DNA of 34,012 bases, from the NCBI RefSeq assembly GCF_002873135.1, contig NZ_MCVI01000010.1, forward strand, positions 85,964-119,975, written 5' to 3'. The notes under the pieces are model-generated. The model had not been told where the DNA came from, did no database searches, and worked only from the letters and a program-made list of their open reading frames with translations. This stretch comes from Shewanella sp. 10N.286.48.A6. GTDB lineage: Bacteria > Pseudomonadota > Gammaproteobacteria > Enterobacterales > Shewanellaceae. This document shows positions 25,120 through 33,798 of the stretch, one piece after another. The number at the start of each line of letters is the position of its first letter. The first letter of the stretch is position 1. Both the position numbers and the translations under genes were made by a program.

Positions 25120-26193
25120 TTACTTTGATTTGTTCATGAAGAAATCAACAGCTGGCTTGATAAGCTCTAAGGCAGTGACTTCACAAGGTGGAAGCTCGGC
25201 TGTAGGTGGGTTAATCGGTGTAGTACGCTCACCCCATTTAACTAATGCAGCCGCTGAGGTTAAACCCGCGCCAAAGGCACATGATAAAACAGTTTGACCT
25301 GCTTTCAACTTACCTTGTTCAAGAGCATCACAAATCGCAATAGGGATAGTGGCTGCCGAGGTATTGCCATATTTTGCAATATTAACAAAGGCTTTTTCTT
25401 TTGGAATTTTCATGCGGCCGATTAAGGTATCAATAATACGTTCATTGGCTTGATGAGGAATAACAAAATCAACGTCTTCTTTATTGATATTGCACTTTTC
25501 AAGCACTTTAGTGCTTAGACCGCCCATGCCATGAATCGCGCGTTTAAACACTTCTTGGCCATTTAGATGAATGAAGAAATCTAAAGAAGATGAATCAAAG
25601 CGATCCATTTTGGTACCAAAACCAGAGGCTAAAATATCACGCGCAGCAGGGTCATTATTTAACTCGTAACCTAAAACACCGCCTGGTTGGTCGCTTACTT
25701 CTAATACCACCGCGCCGGCGCCATCACCAAATAATACAGCGGTTTCACGGCGAGACCAATCAAGGTAAAAAGACAAACGCTCTGCACCAATAACCAACAC
25801 TTTTTTATTTTGACCACTTTTGATCATTGAACTACCAAGACCAAGACCGTATAAGAAGCCACTACAGGCCGCGTTGATATCAAACGCGCCGCAAGTTGCA
25901 CCAATATTGGCTTGCACCGTTGAAGCAATGTTTGGAATTAAAGTGTCAGGGCTTGCTGTTGCTAAGATTATTAAGTCAATCTCACTGCCATCAATACCTG
26001 CCGCTGATAACGCATTTTGCGCTGCAACGGTTGCAAGTTCTGAGGTATTGACGTGGCTAATACGTCTTTCGCTGATCCCGGTACGAGTTTTAATCCACTC
26101 GTCTGACGTTTCCATAAATGTGGCTAAATCGTCATTGGTCAGAGTTGCTGGTGGGACACATTTTCCCCAGCCGGTAATATGAGCATACTGCAT
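25120..26193 (-). CDS. fabH: Beta-ketoacyl-ACP synthase III (FabH-type)
   Basis: A 357-residue thiolase-fold ketosynthase, which condenses an acyl-CoA with malonyl-ACP. The Cys-His-Asn triad is complete: Cys110 in DINAACSGFLYGL, the His in VIPHQANERI and the Asn in YGNTSAATIP. The phosphate-binding NDDLATFMETSDEWIKTRTGI block is at the N-terminus. It is about 40 residues longer than E. coli FabH, with a tail after VKWGE that ends in AVDFFMNKSK. It is not next to fabD/fabG/acpP, so it may be a second, specialised KAS III with its own acyl-CoA preference. ATG 26193 gives the normal MQYAHITGWG start; a TTG 15 nt upstream is less likely. Confidence 0.88.
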   Translation of the reverse strand: MQYAHITGWGKCVPPATLTNDDLATFMETSDEWIKTRTGISERRISHVNTSELATVAAQNALSAAGIDGSEIDLIILATASPDTLIPNIASTVQANIGATCGAFDINAACSGFLYGLGLGSSMIKSGQNKKVLVIGAERLSFYLDWSRRETAVLFGDGAGAVVLEVSDQPGGVLGYELNNDPAARDILASGFGTKMDRFDSSSLDFFIHLNGQEVFKRAIHGMGGLSTKVLEKCNINKEDVDFVIPHQANERIIDTLIGRMKIPKEKAFVNIAKYGNTSAATIPIAICDALEQGKLKAGQTVLSCAFGAGLTSAAALVKWGERTTPINPPTAELPPCEVTALELIKPAVDFFMNKSK

Positions 26194-26279
26194 GTGGTGA
26201 TCTCTCAAATAAAAATTAAAAAATAATCTGGTAATAAAATGTCTTCATTTAATAGAGGGACTGTTACTCCCCACTAAAC

Positions 26280-26951
26280 CTACTTTAAATGCTGGACCAC
26301 AAGTGCCTTAATGGCTTCTGCTGCATGTAAAATATGTTGTTGTAATAATTTGGTCGCTTTGCCGATATCTTTGCGTTTGCACAATTCGAAGAGTTCGCGA
26401 TGCTCTCGTTCCGCCGTTGGTATTCCACCGGTTAAAAGTAGCTGTAAACGGATATAGCGATCACAGTTATTATTTAAACCATGGACAACTTCGAGAGTAT
26501 GAGGTCGATTAGCGGCTTCATATAAGCACGTATGGAACTGAATATTGAGTTCGCTCCAAGTTGCAACTGAGTCCTCTTGCTTAAAAGCCGACTCGAGTTT
26601 GGCTAGCACCTTGTCAGCCCGCTCAAAATCATCATCTTGTAGATTAGGAATTGCTTTTGCAAGCAAATCACTCTCTATCATAGCGCGTAGCTCAAATAAT
26701 TCTGTGACCTGCTCAACAGAAAGCATTGTCGCAGTGGCACCTTTATGGGCTTCAAACTTGACTAACCCTTCAGCCTCTAACTGTACTAAAGCCTCACGAA
26801 CAGGAATACGACTGACATTAAGTTGCGCAGCAATTGCTGACTGTCTAAGCGGTTCACCCGCTTTGATATAGCCAGAAAGTAATTGTTCTCTCAAAACTTC
26901 TACTACAGCTTGGGTGCGAGTTTTATGAATTATTGGCGTTATTTGACTCAT
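26280..26951 (-). CDS. GntR-family regulator, FCD (FadR-like) subgroup
   Basis: A 223-residue regulator. The N-terminal winged helix (about 8-75) has the GntR pattern LREQLLSGYIKAGEPLRQSAIAAQLNVSRIPVREALVQLEAEGLV. The C-terminal all-helical FCD domain (about 80-215) has LFELRAMIESDLLAKAIPNL, LNIQFHTCLYEAANRPH and the EHRELFELCKRKD helix, including the Asp/His residues that usually bind a metal and a small organic acid. AGAAG precedes the ATG. It is upstream of the FabH-like gene on the same strand (86-nt gap), so the two may be one unit. The effector is unknown; carboxylates or acyl-CoA are typical for the group. Confidence 0.9.
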   Translation of the reverse strand: MSQITPIIHKTRTQAVVEVLREQLLSGYIKAGEPLRQSAIAAQLNVSRIPVREALVQLEAEGLVKFEAHKGATATMLSVEQVTELFELRAMIESDLLAKAIPNLQDDDFERADKVLAKLESAFKQEDSVATWSELNIQFHTCLYEAANRPHTLEVVHGLNNNCDRYIRLQLLLTGGIPTAEREHRELFELCKRKDIGKATKLLQQHILHAAEAIKALVVQHLK

Positions 26952-27107
26952 TACTTCTTATAATTGTCACAAAATATCTACGGAAGGGTAACCTTTACTG
27001 GCGTTATTATAAAGTATCGATGTAAAAAATCTTCCTTTTATAATACATGTGCATATTTAACTAAGTAGTGGGATAATCACTGTAATTGAAATTTTAGGAG
27101 TAGTACC

Positions 27108-27662
27108 GTGAATAAAGCCATTTTTTTAGACCGTGACGGCGTTATCAATATCGATAAAGGCTATGTGCACTTGGTTGATGACTTTGAATACATTGAAGGT
27201 GTGTTTGAAGCATGCTTAGCATTTAAAAAAATGGGCTACATGGTCGTGGTGGTGACAAACCAATCTGGTATTGCTCGCGGTATGTATAGTGAAGATGATT
27301 TTCACCATTTAACTGAATGGATGGATTGGAACTTTGCTGATAAAGGTGTGGAGTTGGACGGTATCTATTATTGCCCCCATCATCCAGAAAAAGGCCTTGG
27401 GGATTACAAACAAGATTGTGATTGCCGCAAACCTAAACCCGGTATGCTTAATAGTGCTGCAGAATTTTTAAAAATTGATATGAGTCAATCTATCATGGTG
27501 GGTGATAAAGCCGATGATATGCGCGCTGCTAAAGCGGCAGGCATCCTAACATCGATTTTAGTTAAAACCGGTAAAGTTGTTGATGAAGCTGGGGTAAGTG
27601 AAGCCACTGCGGTAGTAAATAGTATTGCAGACGTGCCAGCTTATTTAGAGCAAATTTTATAA
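27108..27662 (+). CDS. gmhB: D-glycero-beta-D-manno-heptose-1,7-bisphosphate 7-phosphatase
   Basis: A 184-residue HAD-superfamily phosphatase of ADP-heptose synthesis for the LPS inner core. The catalytic DRDG motif has D8 and D10 (FLDRDGVIN). VVTNQSGIARGMYS is the substrate-loop block. A zinc-binding loop has CPHHP ... CDC, followed by RKPKPGML. The Mg-binding MVGDKADDMRAA is near the C-terminus. It starts at GTG 27108 with AGGAG (27096-27100) at 7 nt. TATAAT at 27039-27044 could be its -10. It is a stand-alone gene divergent from the GntR gene, with a terminator downstream. Confidence 0.94.
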   Translation: MNKAIFLDRDGVINIDKGYVHLVDDFEYIEGVFEACLAFKKMGYMVVVVTNQSGIARGMYSEDDFHHLTEWMDWNFADKGVELDGIYYCPHHPEKGLGDYKQDCDCRKPKPGMLNSAAEFLKIDMSQSIMVGDKADDMRAAKAAGILTSILVKTGKVVDEAGVSEATAVVNSIADVPAYLEQIL

Positions 27663-27695
27663 TAAGCAAATAAATACTTATAAAATGCAACTAAC

Positions 27696-27730
27696 AGGCT
27701 AGATTGCCCATGCTAGCCTTGTTGTTTTCT
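27696..27730 (+). terminator. Probable terminator after gmhB
   Basis: AGGCTAG (27696-27702) pairs with CTAGCCT (27713-27719), followed by the T-rich tail TGTTGTTTTC. The loop is 10 nt, so this is moderate. Confidence 0.6.
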
Positions 27731-27839
27731 CATTGGAACCTTGCCATAGACCTAACGGTTTAGGTAATTAATAAAGCGCGTTAAGTCTGTTTACGCTTTA
27801 ACTAAATTACTTTAATCCCACTGCCTTGCAAACTCATCA

Positions 27840-29940
27840 TTAATTCTTTAACTGAGAGTATAAATCCAATGAATTCTGACATGGCGTTTTTGGCATGTTA
27901 ACCAAATCAGCTTGGTAATGTTCGCAGAGTGCGGTTAACATTTTTTGCCACGGGGCATTGCCTTGATAGTTGGCTAGGTTGTGCCACTGCATAGTGTCAG
28001 TATTGACTAGAATGAGCCGTTCAACCTTAGGCAACATGGCGAGTTGCCACTGATTTTCATATACAGAGCGCTGCTTCAAAGCGATATTTTTTTTATAAAA
28101 CTCGGGTTTCATTACCGCTCGGCCATAGTCTCTTACTTCATATTGTGAAGCGGTTTCTGACATGACTTTATTATCATCGATGAAGCTGGTATTGATAGCG
28201 CGAACAGGCAGTGAAGACTCAACAAAAACAAATCGCGTATCATCTAAATCTGTCTGCATCTGTGGAAGCGCTATACCGTCAAATTGCCAATCATTATTTG
28301 TCGAATCTGATTTTAAACTAGCCACGATAGTTGGTGCTATATCAATAAGAGAGAATAACCCTGGCACCTTACCTGTGTGGTTAATCGGTTCGCTATGGCG
28401 ATATCGCAAACTTGCAAGCAATACTTGTGATTGCTCCTGAGACAAGATATTGGTCCCATGGCCCCATGCGGCTACATTGAGTTTTTCAATTTTATCTCTA
28501 GGGTTGTTATTGTTATTTTGTATTTCCGTTGCCGCAGTCAATCTATCTTGAGCTAATAAAAAACCTTCACCGTGGTCTGATAGTAGATACACTATGGCAT
28601 TCTCTAACATGCCACGTTGGCGTAAGCCGCTCATAAAATTGGCTATCTGTATATCTACTGTTTTAATCAATTCTCGATGCATATAATGATTGTAGTTACC
28701 GTCCCAGCGTGATTTATCCAATTCAATAAAGTCTTTTGAAGTGAACGGCCAATGTAGCTGACAAAAATGCACCGCTAAGAAATTGGGCGTATCGACAGAT
28801 AACGCATTGAGCACTTCTTGATTAAACCGCATAGGATCATAGGCTTTACCATAGGCGCGATTAATATATAAATAGGGAAACATATAGCCAGAAATTGGGG
28901 TGTTGATGGCAAGGTTAATTAGGGGGATATCTGCTACGTTGGCGATTATGGCATCAGCGGCCCCAACTTTGGGACCAATAACACGATCAAAGCCATAATG
29001 CTCATCTATTTGATTAAAGCGGCGCTCATCCATTGCATAGGTTGTTTGATACCCTTTACTTGAAAGTGAGTTTAGGAGCGGCAAATCTTTATTGACTAGC
29101 TCAGGGGGGGGCTAAGTTAAACCTTGCTCCATTATTGACAGGGTATTGTCCCGATAATATCCCCATCCATGCCACATATGTGCGTGCTTGAGGTGTATAA
29201 GCTTTATCGTAGATTAATGATTTTGCTAATAGCTGATTGAGCTTTGGTGCTATTGAATTATCAGCTCCTCTGTGTGCAAGGTGGTCAGGGCGTAGCCCGT
29301 CAATACCGATAACAAAAATATTCGGTAACTCATTTACCGGTTTGCTACTGCTTGAAAGCGTGTTGTTACTAACAAAATAAACAGATCCAATGCTAACAAT
29401 TAATAGGCTAAATAAAATGACGATTTTATTAGTGGAGATGCTGCTGAAAAGGGCATACATAAAGTTGCTCAGGAGTAAAAATAACAGCCCCCAGAGTAGC
29501 CAAGGTTCTACTAATACTGTGCCTCGAAATATCCCCAACAAAGAGGTGGGGTATAAATATGAGTTTGCCGCAATCACAAAAATACAATGGAGTAGTAGGA
29601 TCACAATCCAGATCTGTGTCTTAATATTGTCATTGTTGCAATACTGAAACCAAGGCCGACATGAAAGGGTAATAACTGCAGCCCAACAGGCATGTAGCAA
29701 TATGACCATAGCTGCGAAGAAACTAAGATCGTACAGTAAGCCATTACTTAACAAGTGCTGAGTTTTGATTTGTGTCATCGCATTGGCAATAGAGAAGGGA
29801 GAGTGGTCCTGTATTAACTGTTTATAGTTAAATGCAATCACAATTAGAAAAATTAACACCGCAAGCGTTCTAAAATACGTGCGCATCAAAGAGATTGATG
29901 GGACGCTAAGCTTAGCATTGCTTGTTACGGTTTTAGGCAT
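27840..29940 (-). pseudogene. Membrane sulfatase/phosphoethanolamine-transferase-like gene split by a poly-C frameshift
   Basis: Two adjacent frames (29940-29101 and 29100-27840) form one gene of about 699 residues. The 5' part encodes about five membrane spans and the first half of an alkaline-phosphatase-superfamily domain: GIDGLRPDHL (metal), then YTPQARTYVAWMGILSGQYP with Thr at the usual nucleophile place. It stops right after a run of eight C on the coding strand (G8 at 29104-29111). With seven C the frame continues as LAPPELVNKDLPLLNSL into the 3' part, which holds LLSDHGEGF and WGHGTNIL, the remaining metal ligands. Thr as nucleophile fits lipid-headgroup transferases (LtaS/EptA type) better than true sulfatases. 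The tract could be a sequencing error, decay or an on/off switch. Confidence 0.8.
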
Positions 29941-30048
29941 GGCTTATCTCTTATGTTTAATTCCGAGTCATTTTAATCTAGCGCTTCATTTTTGTTTTGG
30001 TGTAGCCCTTGAACATCATGTTTAGTTTGATGCTGCATTTTTGATTGA

Positions 30049-30726
30049 GCTTGTGGTACTGGTAGTGGTAAAACCACGCTACTGAATATGCTTTCGGGCT
30101 ATATTCCAGCTAATGAACGCATTGTCACCATTGAAGATTCAGCAGAACTTCAACTCCAGCAAGAGCATACTGTCCGTTTAGAAACTCGACCACAAAATAT
30201 CGAAGGTCGTGGCGAAATCACCCAACGTGACTTGGTAAAAAATTGCCTTCGAATGCGCCCTGACAGAATTGTCATTGGTGAGGTGCGTGGTGGAGAAGCA
30301 TTGGATATGCTGACCGCAATGAATACCGGTCACGAAGGTTCACTAACAACATTGCATGCCAACAGCCCACGAGATGCCCTCGGCAGGTTGGAGTATATGG
30401 TTTGTATGGCCGGATTTGATATGCCTGTGAGTAATATCAGGACACAAATAGCATCGGCAATTGACTTGGTTGTACAGCTTGAAAGGCAAGAAGATGGCCG
30501 CAGAAGGGTGATAAGTATCCAAGAAATCAATGGTATGGAAGGCGACATCATAACCATGTCAGAGATATTTCGCTTTTCACGTGAAGGCGTTGATGAACAA
30601 GGTCAAATTATTGGTCATTTTAATGCCACAGGTGTAGTGCCCAACTTCCATTCTAAATTAAAGCAGCATGGTATTGATCTGCCATTTAAGCTATTTAATT
30701 GCGGTGACCCATTCGCTAATTTTTAG
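30049..30726 (+). pseudogene. tadA: TadA/CpaF secretion ATPase, 5'-truncated
   Basis: The C-terminal ATPase half of TadA, the motor of Flp/Tad pilus assembly. It shows Walker A GTGSGKTT (30055-30078), the Asp box [10 protein letters not shown], Walker B region [18 protein letters not shown], the His box [17 protein letters not shown], and a normal C-terminus. An in-frame TGA (30046-30048) lies two codons before Walker A, and no TadA N-terminal domain is encoded upstream. The first ATG (30088) would remove Walker A, so the fragment cannot make an active ATPase. The rest of the frame is clean, which suggests a deletion of the 5' half and all upstream tad genes. AGGAG for tadB overlaps its stop. 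Confidence 0.88.
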
Positions 30727-30735
30727 GAGTCTTTT

Positions 30736-31713
30736 ATGCCTTCCAATGAAATTATTTTCCTAGTTTTAATTTTTATTGCCGTAATTTTCCTTTCTCAGGC
30801 GTTATTTTTACCTGTCTATAGTCCGCAGCGTGCTAATACAGCCCAAGTACGTAAGCGATTACAGCAACTATCCCAAGAGTCTGGTGATGGTATACTTGAG
30901 ACTTCTTTACTGAGAAAAAACCGATTAAGCAAAGTTGGTAAGATTGGTCGAGCTTTAGAAAGCATCGGTTTTATTGAAGACTTAAGTTACCGTCTCGAGT
31001 TGGCTGATTATCGATTTTTAGGGCATCAATTTTTATTTTTAGCTTTATTTGTTGCCACATTAGTGGGGATAGTAAGTTGGTGGTATTTTCGTGTACCACT
31101 GATGGTATTTTTTGCAATGTTTATCGTGTTCTTGTTGTTTTATTTTAAATTAAATCGTGATATTGCAAAAAGAATGGATGCGATAGAGGCAAGTTTTCCT
31201 GATGCGCTTGATGTATTAAGGCGCGCTTTACAAGCGGGTTACTCGTTTTCTGATGCCATAAAACTGGTTACAGAGGAAATGGAAGGTCCATTAGCCAAAG
31301 AGTTTAGCTTGATGTTTGCCAACATCAATTACAGTAAAGATACCAAAAGGGCTATTCTTGGATTTATTGAGCGGGTACCAAGTGTGTCCGCGATGGCATT
31401 TTCAAGTGCGGTGATGGTGCAGAAAGAAACCGGCGGTAATCTAGCTGAAAACATTGATAACTTGGCACAGGTTATTCGTAAACGTTTTATGTTCAGGCGT
31501 CGAGTAAGAACGTTGTCGGCTGAGGGACGTTTATCTGCGTGGATTTTAATCTTATTACCATTTGTATTGTTCGCTGTTATCTATTTACAAACACCTGACT
31601 ATGTGGGAGAGCTGACTGGCACCGAAGATGGCAAGACATTGTTAATGTGGGGCGCAATTGGGATGACGTTAGGTGGCCTTTGGATCAGTAAATTGATTAG
31701 GATTGATATGTGA
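30736..31713 (+). CDS. tadB: TadB inner-membrane platform protein of the Flp pilus
   Basis: A 325-residue protein with an N-terminal span (about 5-27), a cytoplasmic basic region with YSPQRANTAQVRKRLQQL, two central spans (about 97-140), the type II secretion F domain (about 150-275; SFPDALDVLRRALQAGYSFSDAI ... QKETGGNLAENIDNLAQVIRKR) and two C-terminal spans. With TadC it forms the membrane platform on which TadA acts. AGGAG (30725-30729) overlaps the tadA stop, and ATG 30736 follows at 6 nt. The frame is intact, but without a functional TadA, pilin or secretin nearby it is probably orphaned. Confidence 0.9.
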   Translation: MPSNEIIFLVLIFIAVIFLSQALFLPVYSPQRANTAQVRKRLQQLSQESGDGILETSLLRKNRLSKVGKIGRALESIGFIEDLSYRLELADYRFLGHQFLFLALFVATLVGIVSWWYFRVPLMVFFAMFIVFLLFYFKLNRDIAKRMDAIEASFPDALDVLRRALQAGYSFSDAIKLVTEEMEGPLAKEFSLMFANINYSKDTKRAILGFIERVPSVSAMAFSSAVMVQKETGGNLAENIDNLAQVIRKRFMFRRRVRTLSAEGRLSAWILILLPFVLFAVIYLQTPDYVGELTGTEDGKTLLMWGAIGMTLGGLWISKLIRIDM

Positions 31714-31714
31714 T

Positions 31715-32686
31715 ATGGACTATTTACTTGGACTCATTAATCAGACATTCGACAATCCCCAACATGTTGAGTGGGCGATATACATTGTTGCTGCGATAGT
31801 CGGTATTACATTTGCTCTATCAATTTCGTTGTTAGTAAGCGGGGTATACTCGCCTGTGCGTAAACGCTTACAACAAATTTCTGGCGCTAATACTCAAAGC
31901 TCGGCTGTTGAAAATAACGAGGTAAATAAAACCCTGGAGCATGGAATTGGCCAATTAGGCAAAGTGCCATTTTTGAATTTATCAAATAATGAAACAAGGC
32001 GGTTGTTAATTCATGCGGGGCTACATTCCGATAGCGCATTGGCCATCTTTAGCGCGATACGTTTACTACTGTTGCTAATAGGTGGAGTACTTTCTATCGT
32101 GGTTTTAAAAATATTTCCGGATTTATCGACATTGATCAGTATTTATCTAGTGTGTTTGATTATGGGGGTATTTTTTTTGGCGCCTTCTTTAGTTTTAACC
32201 TACTTAGCGAATAAAAGAATGCGATCTTTACGTGTCGGCTTTCCTGATGCACTTGATTTGCTGGTGGTGTGTTGTGAAGCGGGTTTAGGGCTATTAGCAG
32301 CATTGCAACGTGTAGCTCGCGAACTTTCATTAAGCCACCCTAATTTATCCAGCGACTTAGAGTTAGTGTGTAATAAAGTTAGAGCAGGTCTCACTATTAG
32401 GGTGGCTTTAAGTCAATTTACCGAGCGAACGGGCTTAGAAGACATTAAAGGGCTTAACTCTGCAATATCCCAAAGTATGCGTTTAGGAACAGGGATTGCA
32501 GCGACATTAAGGTTTTTTTCAGAAGAATATCGAGACAAAAGACTACAACAGGCAGAAGAACAAGCTGCAAAGATGGCGGTAAAAATGATTTTCCCAATGA
32601 TGTTTTGTATCTGGCCGTCCTTTTTTATTGTCGCAGTAGGTCCTGCTGTACTTAAAGTAATGAAAGTATGGGGGCAAGCCTTTTAA
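31715..32686 (+). CDS. tadC: TadC inner-membrane platform protein of the Flp pilus
   Basis: A 323-residue protein with the second type II secretion F domain (about 170-300; GFPDALDLLVVCCEAGLGLLAALQRVARELS ... SAISQSMRLGTGIAATLRFFSEEYRDKRLQQAEE), one N-terminal span (about 20-45), a central pair of spans (about 105-165) and a C-terminal span. ATG 31715 directly follows the tadB stop, with AGGA (31699-31702) upstream; TTG 31703 would leave no space for a ribosome-binding site. The gene is complete. Its order after tadB is that of a normal tad operon. Confidence 0.9.
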   Translation: MDYLLGLINQTFDNPQHVEWAIYIVAAIVGITFALSISLLVSGVYSPVRKRLQQISGANTQSSAVENNEVNKTLEHGIGQLGKVPFLNLSNNETRRLLIHAGLHSDSALAIFSAIRLLLLLIGGVLSIVVLKIFPDLSTLISIYLVCLIMGVFFLAPSLVLTYLANKRMRSLRVGFPDALDLLVVCCEAGLGLLAALQRVARELSLSHPNLSSDLELVCNKVRAGLTIRVALSQFTERTGLEDIKGLNSAISQSMRLGTGIAATLRFFSEEYRDKRLQQAEEQAAKMAVKMIFPMMFCIWPSFFIVAVGPAVLKVMKVWGQAF

Positions 32687-32737
32687 TATGAATATTCTAT
32701 ATATTAATTTTACTGGATTCAGCAAGAGGCGAGGTAT

Positions 32738-33728
32738 ATGTCAATGATGAAACGTGACCTAAAAATGCTTTTCACGCTGGCAATACTTAGTTTTAGTCTT
32801 TGTGGTTGTGCATCAGTTGATGAGGATCTTGAACTGACAAAAACACCGCAGCGTCAAGATTTGTATCAAGGGAAATCTTAGATTGCAGTCGGGGGATCAC
32901 CTCAATCAGAAATTGAGGCTCTTAATCAAGCTCAAGATGCAGAACGCTCCGGCGATTTAGATAAAGCATTATACGCCTATATACAAGCATTAGACTTTCA
33001 ATCAGCAAAACGCTGACACATTTTATCAAATTGCTCGAATACACGTTGCTAAAGGCAATAAAGACATAGCATTAAAAGCCTATAACGAAGCGCTGACAAT
33101 AAACCCTGATCATAGGTTAGCAAATGCAGAGTTAGGAATTCTTGAAATAGATAGACGGCAATATGTATTGGCAAGAAAGCATCTTGAGAAAACCATCTTT
33201 CTTGATCAACAGCGATTATCGGCAATTAAGAGTAAGGCTGCTGCAGCAGATTATACTTCTTTAGATGAGCTATCACCTTTAAGAGTATATAACGCACTGG
33301 CTATTTTGGAAGATCTGGAAAACAACAATGAAGCAGCAAGAACATATTTTAGACTCATACTAGCATTCCAACCTCAATCAGCAATTATCGCTACCAATTT
33401 AGGTTATTCATTTTATCTTGTGGGAGACTTTGATAATGCAGAGTCATATCTCAAGCAAGCACTAAGAGCTGATCCGAGTTTTACCCGAGCATGGTCGAAT
33501 TTAGGTTTGGTTTATATCCGCCAAGGAAATTATAGAAGGGCACTGGCAAGTTTTGAACAAACCATGACAACAGCGGATGCATTAAATGATCTTGGCTACT
33601 TTTTGATGTTAGAAGGCAAGTACGAACAAGCGATAAGTTTATTTAAGCAAGCAATAGATACTTCACCGACCTATTTTGAACGAGCTCATAAAAATTTGAA
33701 AATTGCTTTAGCATCTAAGATTAATTAA
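32738..33728 (+). pseudogene. tadD: TadD-like TPR lipoprotein, broken by a stop and a frameshift
   Basis: The start at ATG 32738, preceded by GAGG, gives a lipoprotein signal with lipobox LCGC (Cys24). The frame meets TAG at 32879-32881 after 47 residues. It continues as clear TPR-type sequence (EALNQAQDAERSGDLDKALY) to a TGA at 33014-33016, and shifts by +1 near 33005 into a third part that runs to TAA 33728. That part has several TPR helices (ATNLGYSFYLVGDFDNAESYLKQAL, AWSNLGLVYIRQGNYRRALASFE). TadD is the outer-membrane-associated lipoprotein needed for pilus assembly. Two independent lesions argue for decay rather than error. An internal TTG at 33168 could still express a 186-residue TPR fragment. 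Confidence 0.85.
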
Positions 33729-33798
33729 AGCTGTGGCTAGATAGATATAAAGTGACTGAATTGAAACTTTACTGATAATGAGGTGGAGCTAGTAACTA

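Noticed and set aside
25820..26182. 120-residue plus-strand frame opposite the FabH-like gene
   Set aside because: It is fully antisense to conserved ketosynthase sequence with the catalytic Cys region and has no own signals.
30088..30726. Functional short TadA starting at the first ATG
   Set aside because: That start would exclude the Walker A motif present just upstream, so it cannot be an active ATPase.
33168..33728. Independent 186-residue TPR protein
   Set aside because: The same frame continues upstream with TPR sequence from about 33006 and a lipoprotein start at 32738. It is better read as the 3' part of a broken tadD.
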